Shown: positions 17,393 through 26,356 of the stretch, one piece after another
Position numbering within the stretch: the stretch's first letter is position 1
Layout of the letters: every line of letters begins with the position of its first letter
Source: Marinobacter sp. LA51
GTDB taxonomy: Bacteria > Pseudomonadota > Gammaproteobacteria > Pseudomonadales > Oleiphilaceae
Length of the DNA stretch: 64,000 bases
Reading direction: 5' to 3'
Assembly: GCF_030297175.1 (NCBI RefSeq)
Contig: NZ_AP028070.1
Span: forward strand, 62,001 to 126,000
Notes under the pieces: generated by a model
What the model was told of the DNA's origin: nothing
What the model saw: only the letters and a program-made list of their open reading frames with translations
The model's database searches: none
Made by a program: the position numbers and the translations under genes

Positions 17393-17599
17393 TTAAAAGG
17401 GAGTCGGATTCAGGCTCAGGCTCCCTTGCCACAGCGCAATCAGAATCACCGCCAGGAGCAGTATGCTAAGCGTGACCCGGACCGCCAGGGAGTTCACCAC
17501 CCGATTGGTTTTACCGCCATCCTTGATCAGAAAAAACAGGCCACTGAACAGACTGACCACCACGGCCAGCATTAACACAACGATTACGGCTTTCAACAT
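17393..17599 (-). CDS. Twin-transmembrane protein, DUF2909 family
   Basis: This 68-residue protein has two membrane helices separated by a short KDGGKTNRVVNSLAVR loop. It is typical of the small DUF2909 proteins found beside SURF1 in gammaproteobacterial oxidase loci. The start at 17599 (MLKAVIVV) is chosen because the longer open frame has no ribosome site and no hydrophobic logic. It lies on the opposite strand, divergent from SURF1. The function is unknown; a role in oxidase assembly is suggested only by position. Confidence 0.8.
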   Translation of the reverse strand: MLKAVIVVLMLAVVVSLFSGLFFLIKDGGKTNRVVNSLAVRVTLSILLLAVILIALWQGSLSLNPTPF

Positions 17600-17679
17600 G
17601 GAATATCCCGGTGCAGCACAAGAAATGAAAGGGCGGGCCGGCGGCAATCACGCAACCCCAGAGATCACTATAGCAGAGC

Positions 17680-18417
17680 ATGTCTGATCCGCAGGGCAGA
17701 GCCCGTCACTGGCACTTTGACTGGCGGCTGATGCTGTTCAGCGGGGTTTTCCTGCCGCTGCTGATTGGTCTTGGGCTATGGCAGCTGGACCGGGCCGAGC
17801 AAAAGCAGGAACAGCTGGACCAGTGGCAACAGCAGGCATTGGACCTGAGCTGGCCCGAGCTGGTCGGTCGGGGCCTGGACTCGGGGCGGCCGGTGACGTT
17901 GACCGGGCGTTTCGGTGACTATAACTGGCTACTGGACAACCGCACCCGGGACGGTGTGCCCGGCTATGAGGTCCTGACCCTGTTCGTTCCTTTGCAAGGC
18001 CCGCCGGTGGTGGTTAACCGGGGCTGGATTCAGGCCCCGCGGCACCGCGATGAGCTGCCAAGGGTGCCGTCGCCCGAAGGCGTGCTGGAGGTGTCCGGCC
18101 GCATCAGCGAGTATCCGGAACCGCCCGTGCTGAATGATCAGACCCCGCCTGAAACCAGCTGGCCCCGGCGCGTGCAAAGCCTGCCCAGGGCCGTAGCGGC
18201 CGACGAAATTACCGACATTCCCGAGGCCATCATCCGATTGGCCGGTAGCGATCAGCCCGGCGCTTTCCGCGCCGATTGGGCGCCTGATCGGATGGGACCA
18301 CAAACTCACTACGGGTACGCCACACAATGGTTTGCGTTGGCGCTCGCACTGGGTATATTGACGGTAGCTGCGAGCTACCGAAAGACAGGAGCCAATAATG
18401 ACAACGACAATGGCTAA
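17680..18417 (+). CDS. SURF1 family oxidase assembly protein
   Basis: This 245-residue protein has the SURF1 layout: N-terminal helix (FSGVFLPLLIGLGLWQLDRA), a periplasmic domain with VNRGWIQAPRHRDELP, and a C-terminal helix following HYGYATQWFALALAL. SURF1 helps insert heme a during oxidase assembly. Its 3' end overlaps the next gene by 20 bases, indicating coupled translation. Confidence 0.93.
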   Translation: MSDPQGRARHWHFDWRLMLFSGVFLPLLIGLGLWQLDRAEQKQEQLDQWQQQALDLSWPELVGRGLDSGRPVTLTGRFGDYNWLLDNRTRDGVPGYEVLTLFVPLQGPPVVVNRGWIQAPRHRDELPRVPSPEGVLEVSGRISEYPEPPVLNDQTPPETSWPRRVQSLPRAVAADEITDIPEAIIRLAGSDQPGAFRADWAPDRMGPQTHYGYATQWFALALALGILTVAASYRKTGANNDNDNG

Positions 18418-19042
18418 CCAGGCATCCGATGACAACAACGGACCCTCTCCCGAGCAGGTCCGCCGGGGTCGGCGTACCGCCATTCTGCTATTTGCCATCG
18501 GGTTCGGCCCTATGGTGTTTGCCACCATCATGTTCTACACCGGCTGGCTAAATCCTGCCGGTCATACCAACAATGGCACCCTGATCCAGCCAGTGGCGTC
18601 GGTGCAAACCCTGAACCTGGAAACCGCAGCGGGTACACCGTTGGCGGACCGGTTTGGCCCGAACGAGGTCGAGCCCGAGTGGTTGCTGCTGGTGGCCGCC
18701 GGCGAGTGCGCCAGTGAGTGCGAGGAGCTGCTGTACCTGGCGCGACAGGTCAACATTGCCTTGGGCAAGAACGCCAACCGGGTGTCTCGCGCAGCGGTGT
18801 TGGGCAGTGTGCCGGCGGAGCTGGAAGCCCGCTGGCAGAAGGAATACAGCCTGATGGAACGGCTGGTCCCGGCACCCGGCACCACGCCAGCCTGGCCCAA
18901 GGGCATTGATCCGCAGTCCCAGCCGCGCATTCTGCTGGTCGATCCGTTTGGCAATCTGATGATGCACTACGGCTCCGACAATACCGGCAAAGAACTGCTC
19001 AAGGATCTCAAACACCTGCTCAAGATTTCCCAGATCGGATGA
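18398..19042 (+). CDS. Membrane-anchored SCO/thioredoxin-like protein in oxidase locus
   Basis: The protein has 214 residues, with one N-terminal helix (about 28-49) and a periplasmic domain. I see C104-ASE-C108, a CxxxC spacing as in SCO copper proteins. Near the C-terminus, ILLVDPFGNLMMHYG matches the end of a thioredoxin fold. The protein is a constant but uncharacterised member of gammaproteobacterial cox clusters. A copper or disulfide role in CuA assembly is inferred. The ATG at 18398 has CAGGAG upstream. Confidence 0.8.
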   Translation: MTTTMANQASDDNNGPSPEQVRRGRRTAILLFAIGFGPMVFATIMFYTGWLNPAGHTNNGTLIQPVASVQTLNLETAAGTPLADRFGPNEVEPEWLLLVAAGECASECEELLYLARQVNIALGKNANRVSRAAVLGSVPAELEARWQKEYSLMERLVPAPGTTPAWPKGIDPQSQPRILLVDPFGNLMMHYGSDNTGKELLKDLKHLLKISQIG

Positions 19043-19064
19043 CCGCACCGTGGAGGACTCGCGT

Positions 19065-20162
19065 GTGAATCAGCAGTCGTCGGCTTCCTCGCCCCAGGCC
19101 CGCCGCCTGTTTAACTGGGCCCTGTTTGCCACCCTGCTGGCGGTGGTGGTGATCATGCTCGGCGCTTGGACCCGACTGGTCCATGCCGGGCTGGGTTGCC
19201 CGGACTGGCCCGGCTGCTACGGTTTTCTCACCGTGCCCCAGAGCGAAGCCAGTATCGCCATCGCCAATGCCCGGTTCCCGGACACCCCGGTGGATGTGGA
19301 GAAAGGCTGGCCAGAAATGATTCATCGCTATGCCGCCGGCACCCTTGGCCTGGTGGTGTTTGGCCTGGCGGCCTACGCAGCTCGTCATCGTAAGCTCGGT
19401 GTTCCGGTCAAACTGCCGCTGTTCATTGCCGGCTTTATTGTCCTGCAAGGCGCGTTTGGCATGTGGACCGTTACCCTCAAACTCTGGCCCCAGGTGGTCG
19501 CCATGCACCTGCTGGGCGGCTTCACTACCTTGAGTATGCTGGCCCTGCTCGCCCTTCGGCTCCGACATCCCAAGCCCGAACCGAATCCCCGGACCACCGG
19601 TGCTGCGCTGCAAGGCTTCCGGCCCTGGCTCTATGGCGGCCTGTTGCTGGTGGTGATGCAGATCGCCCTGGGTGCCTGGACCGCCGCCAATTACGCCGCC
19701 GTGGCCTGCACCGACCTGCCCACCTGCCAGGGCCAGTGGTGGCCGGAAGGCATGGATTTCCAGCACGGCTTTGACGTTACCCAGCAGGTTGGTCCCAACT
19801 ATCTGGGCGGCCAGCTGACCGCCGATGGCCGGGTGGCTATCCATATGACCCACCGCATTGGCGCCATGGTTGTCCTCGGTTATTTCGCTGTCTTGCTGGC
19901 CCTGATGTGGCGCCAACGGCAGGCATCCGGCCTGACCCAGGCCATCGCCCTGGTGGCGTTGGCACTTGGCACGCAGATCCTGCTTGGGCTGGCCAACGTG
20001 ATCCTGAACATTCCCCTGGCCATAGCCGTTGCCCACAACGCCATGGGTGCGGGGCTGCTGCTGACGGTGGTGCACCTGATCTGGCGCCACCATCGGTCAC
20101 CGAAACTGAACACCGCGAGTGCAACACACACAACAACAATTAACCGGGAGGTTGCGGCATGA
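19065..20162 (+). CDS. ctaA: Heme A synthase (CtaA/Cox15)
   Basis: This enzyme oxidises heme O to heme A for the oxidase. The 365-residue protein has eight transmembrane helices. Landmarks are the motif TRLVHAGLGCPDWPGCYG, EMIHRYAAGTLGL, and the second-half heme His in IHMTHRIGAM; these are the Cys pair and His ligands of the family. The GTG at 19065 is preferred as start because GGAGG lies eight bases upstream. Another GTG at 19050 lies before that site. Its stop overlaps the cyoE start (ATGA). Confidence 0.94.
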   Translation: MNQQSSASSPQARRLFNWALFATLLAVVVIMLGAWTRLVHAGLGCPDWPGCYGFLTVPQSEASIAIANARFPDTPVDVEKGWPEMIHRYAAGTLGLVVFGLAAYAARHRKLGVPVKLPLFIAGFIVLQGAFGMWTVTLKLWPQVVAMHLLGGFTTLSMLALLALRLRHPKPEPNPRTTGAALQGFRPWLYGGLLLVVMQIALGAWTAANYAAVACTDLPTCQGQWWPEGMDFQHGFDVTQQVGPNYLGGQLTADGRVAIHMTHRIGAMVVLGYFAVLLALMWRQRQASGLTQAIALVALALGTQILLGLANVILNIPLAIAVAHNAMGAGLLLTVVHLIWRHHRSPKLNTASATHTTTINREVAA

Positions 20163-21070
20163 GTGAACAAGTGGAAGCATTGCCGGCCCAGACGACTGCG
20201 AACGAATCCATTACCTGGCGCGATTTTCTGGAGCTGACCAAGCCCAGAGTCGTAGCGCTGATGATCCTCACGTCGGTGATCGGCATGCTGCTGGCGGCCC
20301 CCGGGGTTCCGGGCTGGGAGGTGTTGTTGTATGGCAACCTGGGTATCGCTCTGCTGGCTGGTGCGGCTGCGGTGGTGAACCATGTGGTGGACCAGAAGAT
20401 CGATACCGTGATGGCTCGCACCCGCAAACGCCCGGTAGCCACTGGCAAGATTGCCCCGGTGGACGCCCTGCTGTTCGCCACTTTGCTGGCCTGCGTGGGC
20501 ATGGTGGTGTTGATGTGGCAGGTGAATGCGCTGACCGCCTGGCTGACCCTGGCCTCGCTGGTGGGCTACGCCGGTGTCTATACCTTGTTCCTTAAGCGCG
20601 CGACGCCCCAGAACATCACCATCGGCGGTCTCGCCGGTGCCATGCCGCCTTTGTTGGGCTGGACTGCGGTCACCGGTCAGGTGGAAGGCCACGCCCTGCT
20701 GCTGGTGCTGATCATCTTTGCCTGGACTCCTCCGCACTTCTGGGCCCTGGCGATTCACCGCAAGGAAGAATACGCCAAGGCTGGCATTCCGATGCTGCCG
20801 GTCACCCACGGCAACCATTACACCGAGCTGCACATACTGCTGTACACCTTCATGCTGTTGGCGGTGAGCCTGCTGCCGTTTGTCACCGGCATGTCCGGCG
20901 GGATTTACCTGATCGGTGCCCTGATGCTGGGCTTGCGGTTCCTGCACTATGCCATCCGCCTGTGGAAAGGTGACGATCGCCGGGTAGCGCTCAATACCTT
21001 CAAGTATTCGATTACCTATCTGATGGCACTATTTGTGGTATTGCTGGTCGATCATTTTGTATTCTTCTGA
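20159..21070 (+). CDS. cyoE: Heme O synthase (protoheme IX farnesyltransferase)
   Basis: This UbiA-family prenyltransferase adds a farnesyl group to heme B. The 303-residue protein has about eight to nine helices. It carries the prenyl-diphosphate binding motif NHVVDQKIDTVMARTRKRPV near residue 76 and the second Asp-rich region AWTPPHFWALAIHRKEEY. It has a strong GGGAGG ribosome site and overlaps ctaA. Repeat B1 follows 18 bases after the stop. Confidence 0.96.
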   Translation: MSEQVEALPAQTTANESITWRDFLELTKPRVVALMILTSVIGMLLAAPGVPGWEVLLYGNLGIALLAGAAAVVNHVVDQKIDTVMARTRKRPVATGKIAPVDALLFATLLACVGMVVLMWQVNALTAWLTLASLVGYAGVYTLFLKRATPQNITIGGLAGAMPPLLGWTAVTGQVEGHALLLVLIIFAWTPPHFWALAIHRKEEYAKAGIPMLPVTHGNHYTELHILLYTFMLLAVSLLPFVTGMSGGIYLIGALMLGLRFLHYAIRLWKGDDRRVALNTFKYSITYLMALFVVLLVDHFVFF

Positions 21071-21088
21071 CGCAGGCATCGTGCCTTC

Positions 21089-21191
21089 GCAGGCGGGAAG
21101 CGCCACCCGAAACACGCTGTAAATACGTCCGTGTACGCTCGGCTCCGCCATCCATGGCTCCGCACGGTTTCGGATGGCGCTTCCCGCCTGC
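21089..21191 (-). repeat. Repeat family B, copy 1 (conserved core, variable arms)
   Basis: Two 25-base arms (21089-21113 and 21167-21191) are complementary at 24 positions, separated by a 53-base loop. Read on the minus strand, the loop contains GCGGAGCCATGGATGGCGGA, shared with the element at 46.4 kb. The single arm imperfection is a G-U wobble on the minus strand but a C-A mismatch on the plus strand. The element lies between cyoE and the SCO gene. Confidence 0.8.
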
Positions 21192-21218
21192 TTTTCTGAC
21201 TTCGGTATTGGAACCCCA

Positions 21219-21884
21219 ATGAACAGCTCTATTCGCCTGACACTGTTTCTGCTTCTGCTCCTGGTCATCCTGATTTTCGGACTGGTGGTTGGGCGTCAGG
21301 TTTATATGGTCGGCGGCCAGGAACCTGAGCCGGCACCAGAACTGGCCGATCTGAACACCTACGTGTATGACCAGCCCCGGGAACTGGTAGAGTTCACCCT
21401 CACTAATGAACAGGGCGAAACGGTCACCCGGGAAAGTCTTCGGGGCCGATGGACCTTCGCCTTCGTGGGTTACACCAACTGCCCGGACATCTGCCCGGCG
21501 GCTATGGCCAACCTGCGCCGGACTGATCAGCTGCTGTCACCTGAACTGCCGCAACCGGACTACCTGCTGGTCACTGCCGATCCGGACCACGACACTCCGG
21601 ACAAGCTGAAGGCCTACACCGACTTCTTCGGTGACAACTTCCATGGCCTGACCGGCGATCTGGATACCCTGCGTTCTTTGGCCAAGAGCCTGAATGCGGT
21701 GTTTATTCACCGCGACGTGGAAGGCGAGCTGCTGGTGGACCACAGTGGTCACTTCGCGCTGTTGAACCCCGATGGCAAGCTGGCCGCGGTGCTGCAGCCG
21801 CCGCATAAGCCTGAGGACCTGGCTGAGGCTTTTGAGCGGATTTATGAGTGGGCTCGGGAGAATCGGGAGCGGTTGTCGTCCTGA
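21219..21884 (+). CDS. SCO family copper chaperone
   Basis: This membrane-anchored thioredoxin-fold protein loads CuA of subunit II. The 221-residue protein has an N-terminal helix (about 6-26). The copper motif is C88-PDI-C92, and the distal His lies in VDHSGHFALLNPDG. The ATG at 21219 is chosen because an upstream in-frame start falls inside repeat B1. It is the last gene of the oxidase locus; repeat A2 follows its stop. Confidence 0.93.
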   Translation: MNSSIRLTLFLLLLLVILIFGLVVGRQVYMVGGQEPEPAPELADLNTYVYDQPRELVEFTLTNEQGETVTRESLRGRWTFAFVGYTNCPDICPAAMANLRRTDQLLSPELPQPDYLLVTADPDHDTPDKLKAYTDFFGDNFHGLTGDLDTLRSLAKSLNAVFIHRDVEGELLVDHSGHFALLNPDGKLAAVLQPPHKPEDLAEAFERIYEWARENRERLSS

Positions 21885-21895
21885 TTTTTTTGTAG

Positions 21896-22002
21896 GACTG
21901 GTTGGGTATGGGATTGATCGGGGTGGCGGGGTATTTTTCCTTGGAAATGGAACTCGCTGCGCTCAGACATCCATTTCTGGCGGAAAAATACCCCGCCACC
22001 CC
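21896..22002 (+). repeat. Repeat family A, copy 2 (conserved loop, variable arms)
   Basis: A perfect 19-bp outer stem (21920-21938 with 21984-22002) encloses the family A core, which also contains an inner stem (TTGGAAATGG against CCATTTCTGG) paired through G-C, A-T and G-U. The element opens with GACTGGTTGG just as copy 1 does. The arms (GGGTGGCGGGGT...) are unrelated to those of copy 1. It lies 11 bases after the SCO stop and 63 bases before hrpB. Confidence 0.85.
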
Positions 22003-22065
22003 TCTCTAGCTGACTAAACCGATATCGCTGGTAAAACAACTCTGGTCTCAAGCTAAGCGTAATAA

Positions 22066-24552
22066 ATGCTCCCAATCGATGAAATCCTCTCCGAACTCAA
22101 GCAAACCCTGGAACGGTCTACCACCGTGCTGCTGCAGGCGCCGCCGGGTGCCGGTAAGACTACGCGAGTGCCGCTGGCGTTATTGGATGCGCCCTGGCGG
22201 GATGACAAGACTATTCTGATGCTGGAACCGCGGCGGCTGGCGGCTCGGTCGGCGGCTCGGTTTATGGCCAGGCAGCTGGGTGAAAAGCCGGGGCAGACGG
22301 TTGGGTATCGGACCCGGCTGGATACCAAGGTGTCTTCGGCCACCCGGATTGAGGTGGTGACCGAGGGCATTCTGACCCGGCTGATTCAGGCCGATCCCAT
22401 GCTGGAAGACTACGCCGCGGTGCTGTTCGATGAATTTCATGAGCGCTCGCTGCAGGCAGATTTGGGGCTGGCGCTGGTGCGGGAATCTCAGCAGGCATTG
22501 CGGGAGGATCTGCGGGTGCTGGTGATGTCGGCGACGCTGGATACCGCGCCCATTGCCCGGGTGCTTGGTGAGGTGCCGGTGCTGCGCAGCGAAGGTCGGG
22601 CATTTCCGGTGGAGGTCCTTTATCGGCCGGCGCCGGCTCAGGCCCGCCGGGTGTGGATGGCTGATCGGGTGGTTGCGGTAATTCATGAGGCGCTGCAGGA
22701 CCAACCTGGTTCGGTGCTGGTGTTTCTGCCAGGTGCTGGGGAGATTCGTCGGGTTGCGCAGCAGTTGCAGGGTGCGGTGCCGGACGATGTGTTGGTAACG
22801 CCGCTGTTCGGCAACCTGAAATCGGACGAGCAGGATCGGGCCATTGCCCCCGCCATGCCGGGCCAGCGCAAGGTGGTGTTGGCGACCGCCATTGCCGAGA
22901 CCAGTCTGACCATTGAGGGCGTGCGGGTGGTGATCGACAGCGGCCAGCAGCGTCGGGCGGTGTTCGATGCGAACAGTGGCATGACCCGGCTGATGACCGG
23001 ACGGGTTTCCAAGGCTTCGGCGGAGCAGCGTAAGGGCCGCGCCGGGCGGGTGGAACCGGGCGTCTGTTATCGGCTGTGGAGCGAGTCCGAGCAGTTCGGG
23101 CTGGCCGACTTCACTCCGCCGGAAATTCAGGAAGCGGATCTGGCACCCCTGGTGCTCGAGCTGGCCCAGTGGGGGGCGCGCTCACCGGATCAGGTGGCCT
23201 GGATCGATACGCCACCCCAGGCGCACTGGCATCAGGCCGTGGCGTTGCTGCAGTGGCTGGATATGCTGGCGCCCGATGGTGCCATCACCGAGCATGGCAA
23301 GGCGGCCCGGGAGCTGGGGGTGCCTCCGCGCCTTGCGCACATGGTGTTGCGGGGCCGGGCCCTGGGGATGGGCGCTTTGGCGGCCGATTTGGCGGCATTG
23401 CTGGGGGATCGGGATCTGTTGGGCCCCGGCGCGGGTGCAGATTTGCACGAACGGGTTCGGTTGCTGCACGGCGAGCGTGGGCATGGCAGTGTCGATCCGG
23501 CGCGACTGCAGTCGGTTCGTCAGGCCGCCAAGCGTCTAGCTGGCAGCGCCGGTGGCTCCCAAAAGCCACCGACCGAGTCCGAAGTCGGGCGCTTACTGGC
23601 CCAGGCCTACCCGGACCGGATTGGCCGGCGTCGCGCCGGTCAGGCTCCCCGGTACCAGCTCAGCAATGGCAAAGGCGCTAGCCTGCGTGACGACGATGCC
23701 CTGGTCCGTCACGACTGGCTGGTGGCGCCAGAGCTGGACGGCCAGGCGCGGGAAGCCATGATTTATCTGGCCGCACCCGTGGATCTGGCGAATCTGGAAC
23801 AGGATCTCGCCAGCCATATCCATGAGCGTGAGGAAGCGGTCTGGGACGATAAGCGAGGTACGGTGATTGCGCGCCGGGTCCGCAAACTGGGAGAACTGGT
23901 GCTGGCGGAGCAGGCACTGAAGCAACCGGACCCGGTGTTGATCCAGCAGGGGTTGCTCAAAGCCGTGCGGCAAAAGGGCCTGGCTAGTTTGCCCTGGACC
24001 AAGTCAGCCCGACAGTGGCAGGCACGGGTACAGTTGTTGGCGAACACGCGGCCCGGTGACTGGCCTGAGGTCAGTGATGTCGCCCTGCTGGCCAGTCTGG
24101 AATCCTGGTTAGCCCCTTTCCTGCCCGGGCTGCAGCGCTGGTCCGACCTGCAAGGACTGAATCTGCAACAAGCGCTGCAAAGTCTGTTGGATTACAACCA
24201 GCAACAGCAGCTGGAGGCGCTGGCCCCAAAGGCATTGACCATTCCCACCGGTCAGTCGGTGGTCCTCGATTACACCACCGACAATGGCCCGGTGCTGGCG
24301 GCCAAGCTCCAGGCCCTGTTTGGCTGGACTGAGACACCTAAGCTGATTGGTGGTCAGGTGCCGGTGGTGATTCATCTGTTGTCCCCGGCACAGCGACCCC
24401 TGGCGGTCACCGCCGATCTGGCCAGTTTCTGGCGCAACGCCTACCCGGAAGTGCGCAAAGACATGCGCGGCCGTTACCCGAAGCACCCCTGGCCGGAAGA
24501 CCCGTTCACTGCACAGGCGCAGCAGGGTACGAAAAAACGCCCTGTTCGCTGA
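22066..24552 (+). CDS. hrpB: ATP-dependent RNA helicase HrpB
   Basis: This 828-residue DEAH-box helicase has Walker A APPGAGKTT near residue 25, DEFHERS near residue 122 and SAT (motif III). It also has ATAIAETSLTIEGV and the QRKGRAGR motif VI, then the HrpB C-terminal domain ending YPKHPWPEDP. The length matches the family. Its RNA substrate is not well defined. The 3' end overlaps the convergent eIF2B-like gene by 47 bases. Confidence 0.96.
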   Translation: MLPIDEILSELKQTLERSTTVLLQAPPGAGKTTRVPLALLDAPWRDDKTILMLEPRRLAARSAARFMARQLGEKPGQTVGYRTRLDTKVSSATRIEVVTEGILTRLIQADPMLEDYAAVLFDEFHERSLQADLGLALVRESQQALREDLRVLVMSATLDTAPIARVLGEVPVLRSEGRAFPVEVLYRPAPAQARRVWMADRVVAVIHEALQDQPGSVLVFLPGAGEIRRVAQQLQGAVPDDVLVTPLFGNLKSDEQDRAIAPAMPGQRKVVLATAIAETSLTIEGVRVVIDSGQQRRAVFDANSGMTRLMTGRVSKASAEQRKGRAGRVEPGVCYRLWSESEQFGLADFTPPEIQEADLAPLVLELAQWGARSPDQVAWIDTPPQAHWHQAVALLQWLDMLAPDGAITEHGKAARELGVPPRLAHMVLRGRALGMGALAADLAALLGDRDLLGPGAGADLHERVRLLHGERGHGSVDPARLQSVRQAAKRLAGSAGGSQKPPTESEVGRLLAQAYPDRIGRRRAGQAPRYQLSNGKGASLRDDDALVRHDWLVAPELDGQAREAMIYLAAPVDLANLEQDLASHIHEREEAVWDDKRGTVIARRVRKLGELVLAEQALKQPDPVLIQQGLLKAVRQKGLASLPWTKSARQWQARVQLLANTRPGDWPEVSDVALLASLESWLAPFLPGLQRWSDLQGLNLQQALQSLLDYNQQQQLEALAPKALTIPTGQSVVLDYTTDNGPVLAAKLQALFGWTETPKLIGGQVPVVIHLLSPAQRPLAVTADLASFWRNAYPEVRKDMRGRYPKHPWPEDPFTAQAQQGTKKRPVR

Positions 24553-25360
24553 TTCGTCCGGTCACCAGATGGTGCGGAATGGTCTCGAAGTAGATGTTGC
24601 GCACGGTGATCAACTGGCCTTTGGGGGCGCGCAGCTGCTCCGCTGGCAGCTCTTCCAGCACTACCCGATCGCTGCTCTCGGTGCTGTCCCGAAAGCTGTC
24701 GGCCAGAACCCAGAACGGCACGCTGCGTTCCCGGGCTGCCAACGCCAGTAAGCGGGTACCGCTCTTGTTGACGAAATGACCATCGGTCAGCCAGCTGTCG
24801 CAACCGGTCAGCACCAGATCTGCGGTGGCGACGAACACGCCCATCTGGGCATCGGTGATCAGGGTCACCGGAACGCCGAGCTTGTTCAGCACGCTGGCCA
24901 ACTGATGCCCTTCATGACCGGGACTGCTCTGGGTGCAGATTACCGAGAACCCGACATGCTCCTTCATCAGCCGCTGGAATAGCCGCTCCAGTACCGAGCT
25001 GGCGCTGTGGGTCATAATCACGGCGCCTTCGGGAATCTGGCAGCGGGCATGGTCGATGAGGGTATCCGTGGCGACTGTCAGCTCCTCATGCACCGCTTCA
25101 ATCGCTGCCACCGGCTCACTATCGTCCGCCTGTAACTGCTCCTGTACCCGGGTCATGGCGCTCGCGATGACCACCATGCTCGGCCTCGCGTCCCTGAGTG
25201 TGTCCACCAGGGCGCTCAGCTTCGCACGCTTGGGACGTTCCATGCGGACATACTCGGCCAGCTCGCGCAGGGTTTTTTGCGCCAGTTCGGTAGCGCCCGA
25301 CTGGTGATCGGCATGGAGTGCATCAAGCAGTGTTTGGGCAGCAGGGTCGAGTTTGGCCAT
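24506..25360 (-). CDS. eIF-2B/MtnA-fold family protein
   Basis: This 284-residue protein has an N-terminal helical region and a C-terminal Rossmann-like domain. The blocks VTLITDAQMG, ADLVLTGCDSW and NKSGTRLLALAARE are diagnostic of the eIF2B alpha/beta/delta and aldose-phosphate isomerase fold. In isomerases such as MtnA the catalytic Cys sits in a THC segment; here the same position reads MTHSAS. Isomerase activity is therefore uncertain. It may be a ligand-binding relative or an isomerase of unknown substrate. Its 3' end overlaps hrpB tail to tail. Confidence 0.8.
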   Translation of the reverse strand: MAKLDPAAQTLLDALHADHQSGATELAQKTLRELAEYVRMERPKRAKLSALVDTLRDARPSMVVIASAMTRVQEQLQADDSEPVAAIEAVHEELTVATDTLIDHARCQIPEGAVIMTHSASSVLERLFQRLMKEHVGFSVICTQSSPGHEGHQLASVLNKLGVPVTLITDAQMGVFVATADLVLTGCDSWLTDGHFVNKSGTRLLALAARERSVPFWVLADSFRDSTESSDRVVLEELPAEQLRAPKGQLITVRNIYFETIPHHLVTGRISEQGVFSYPAAPVQ

Positions 25361-25511
25361 GGTCGCGGTCCGCGGTGGCTATATCTAAAGCGTAGCAGGC
25401 TACTGCAAAAATGGGGCGATGGCCGGGCTTGGCCGAAGTGTTGATAAAACGCTTGCCAGCCAGGTCGGACTGGATAGAATGCGCTCACTCTTCCACCGTG
25501 CGGCGGTAACC

Positions 25512-26330
25512 ATGCACCTCGTTTCGTTCAATGTGTTTCGTACCTTGGGCCTGCCCAACACCACCGTGTTGAAACCGGACCAGTTCCTGCAGCATCGGCA
25601 ACTGCTGCAACAGGCGGACTGGGTGCTGTTCCCGGAGTACTGGCAGCTCAACTCCCTGGTGCATGGGCTCGGGTGCCGGGTGTTTCCGAGCGTGGCCAGT
25701 TACCGCATCGGGCACGACAAGGTGGAGATGACCCGGGCATTCCAGACGGTGGCGCCGGCGCACACGCCCTGGACCCTGATCGAAGCCAATGGCCCGGTCG
25801 AGCGGGAGCGAGTCTGGCAGGCCATGCCGCACCCATTCGTAGCCAAGCTGCCCAAGGCCAGCATGGGTGAGGGTGTGTGGCTGATCGAATCCCGAGCCGA
25901 CTGGCAACGCTATTGCGAAGTGACCGATGTGCTCTACGCCCAGGAATACCTGCCCATTGACCGGGACGCCCGGGTGGTGGTGATTGGCGATCGAGTGCTG
26001 ACCGCCTACTGGCGGACTCAGGCCGACCAGGGATTTTACAATAATGTGTCCCGGGGTGGACGCATCGACACTAGCCCGGTGCCGGCGGTGATGACCGATC
26101 TGGCCCTGAGTCTGGCCCGGGACTTGGGAGTGGATCATGCCGGCTTCGATATCGCCCTGGTCGACGGTTACCCCTATGTCCTGGAGTTCAACCGCCTGTT
26201 TGGCAATAAGGGGCTGGCGGCCGGCCACGAGTTGCAGGACGCCATCCTCGGCTACCTGCGCCAGTCCAGTGAGCCTTCGGACCCCCGGGAGCCTTTGGAC
26301 CCGAGACCGGCCTGGCCAAGGGCGGTCTGA
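25512..26330 (+). CDS. ATP-grasp domain protein (RimK-like)
   Basis: This 272-residue protein has an N-terminal pre-ATP-grasp segment (MHLVSFNVFRTLG, VLFPEYWQLN). The ATP-grasp core follows: FVAKLPKASMGEGVWLIES as the ATP-binding loop, YAQEYLPIDRDARVVVIGD, and the metal-binding end YVLEFNRLFGNKG. Such enzymes ligate amino acids to peptides or proteins; the substrate is unknown. The start at 25512 fits the fold, and earlier in-frame starts add unrelated residues. The C-terminal Pro/Arg-rich tail is likely disordered. Confidence 0.78.
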   Translation: MHLVSFNVFRTLGLPNTTVLKPDQFLQHRQLLQQADWVLFPEYWQLNSLVHGLGCRVFPSVASYRIGHDKVEMTRAFQTVAPAHTPWTLIEANGPVERERVWQAMPHPFVAKLPKASMGEGVWLIESRADWQRYCEVTDVLYAQEYLPIDRDARVVVIGDRVLTAYWRTQADQGFYNNVSRGGRIDTSPVPAVMTDLALSLARDLGVDHAGFDIALVDGYPYVLEFNRLFGNKGLAAGHELQDAILGYLRQSSEPSDPREPLDPRPAWPRAV

Positions 26331-26356
26331 GCCCGGGCCAGGCGCGCAAAAGCCGG

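Noticed and set aside
21174..21218. N-terminal extension of the SCO protein
   Set aside because: The extra 15 codons are encoded by the right arm of repeat B1 and spacer. The family-like start is ATG 21219.
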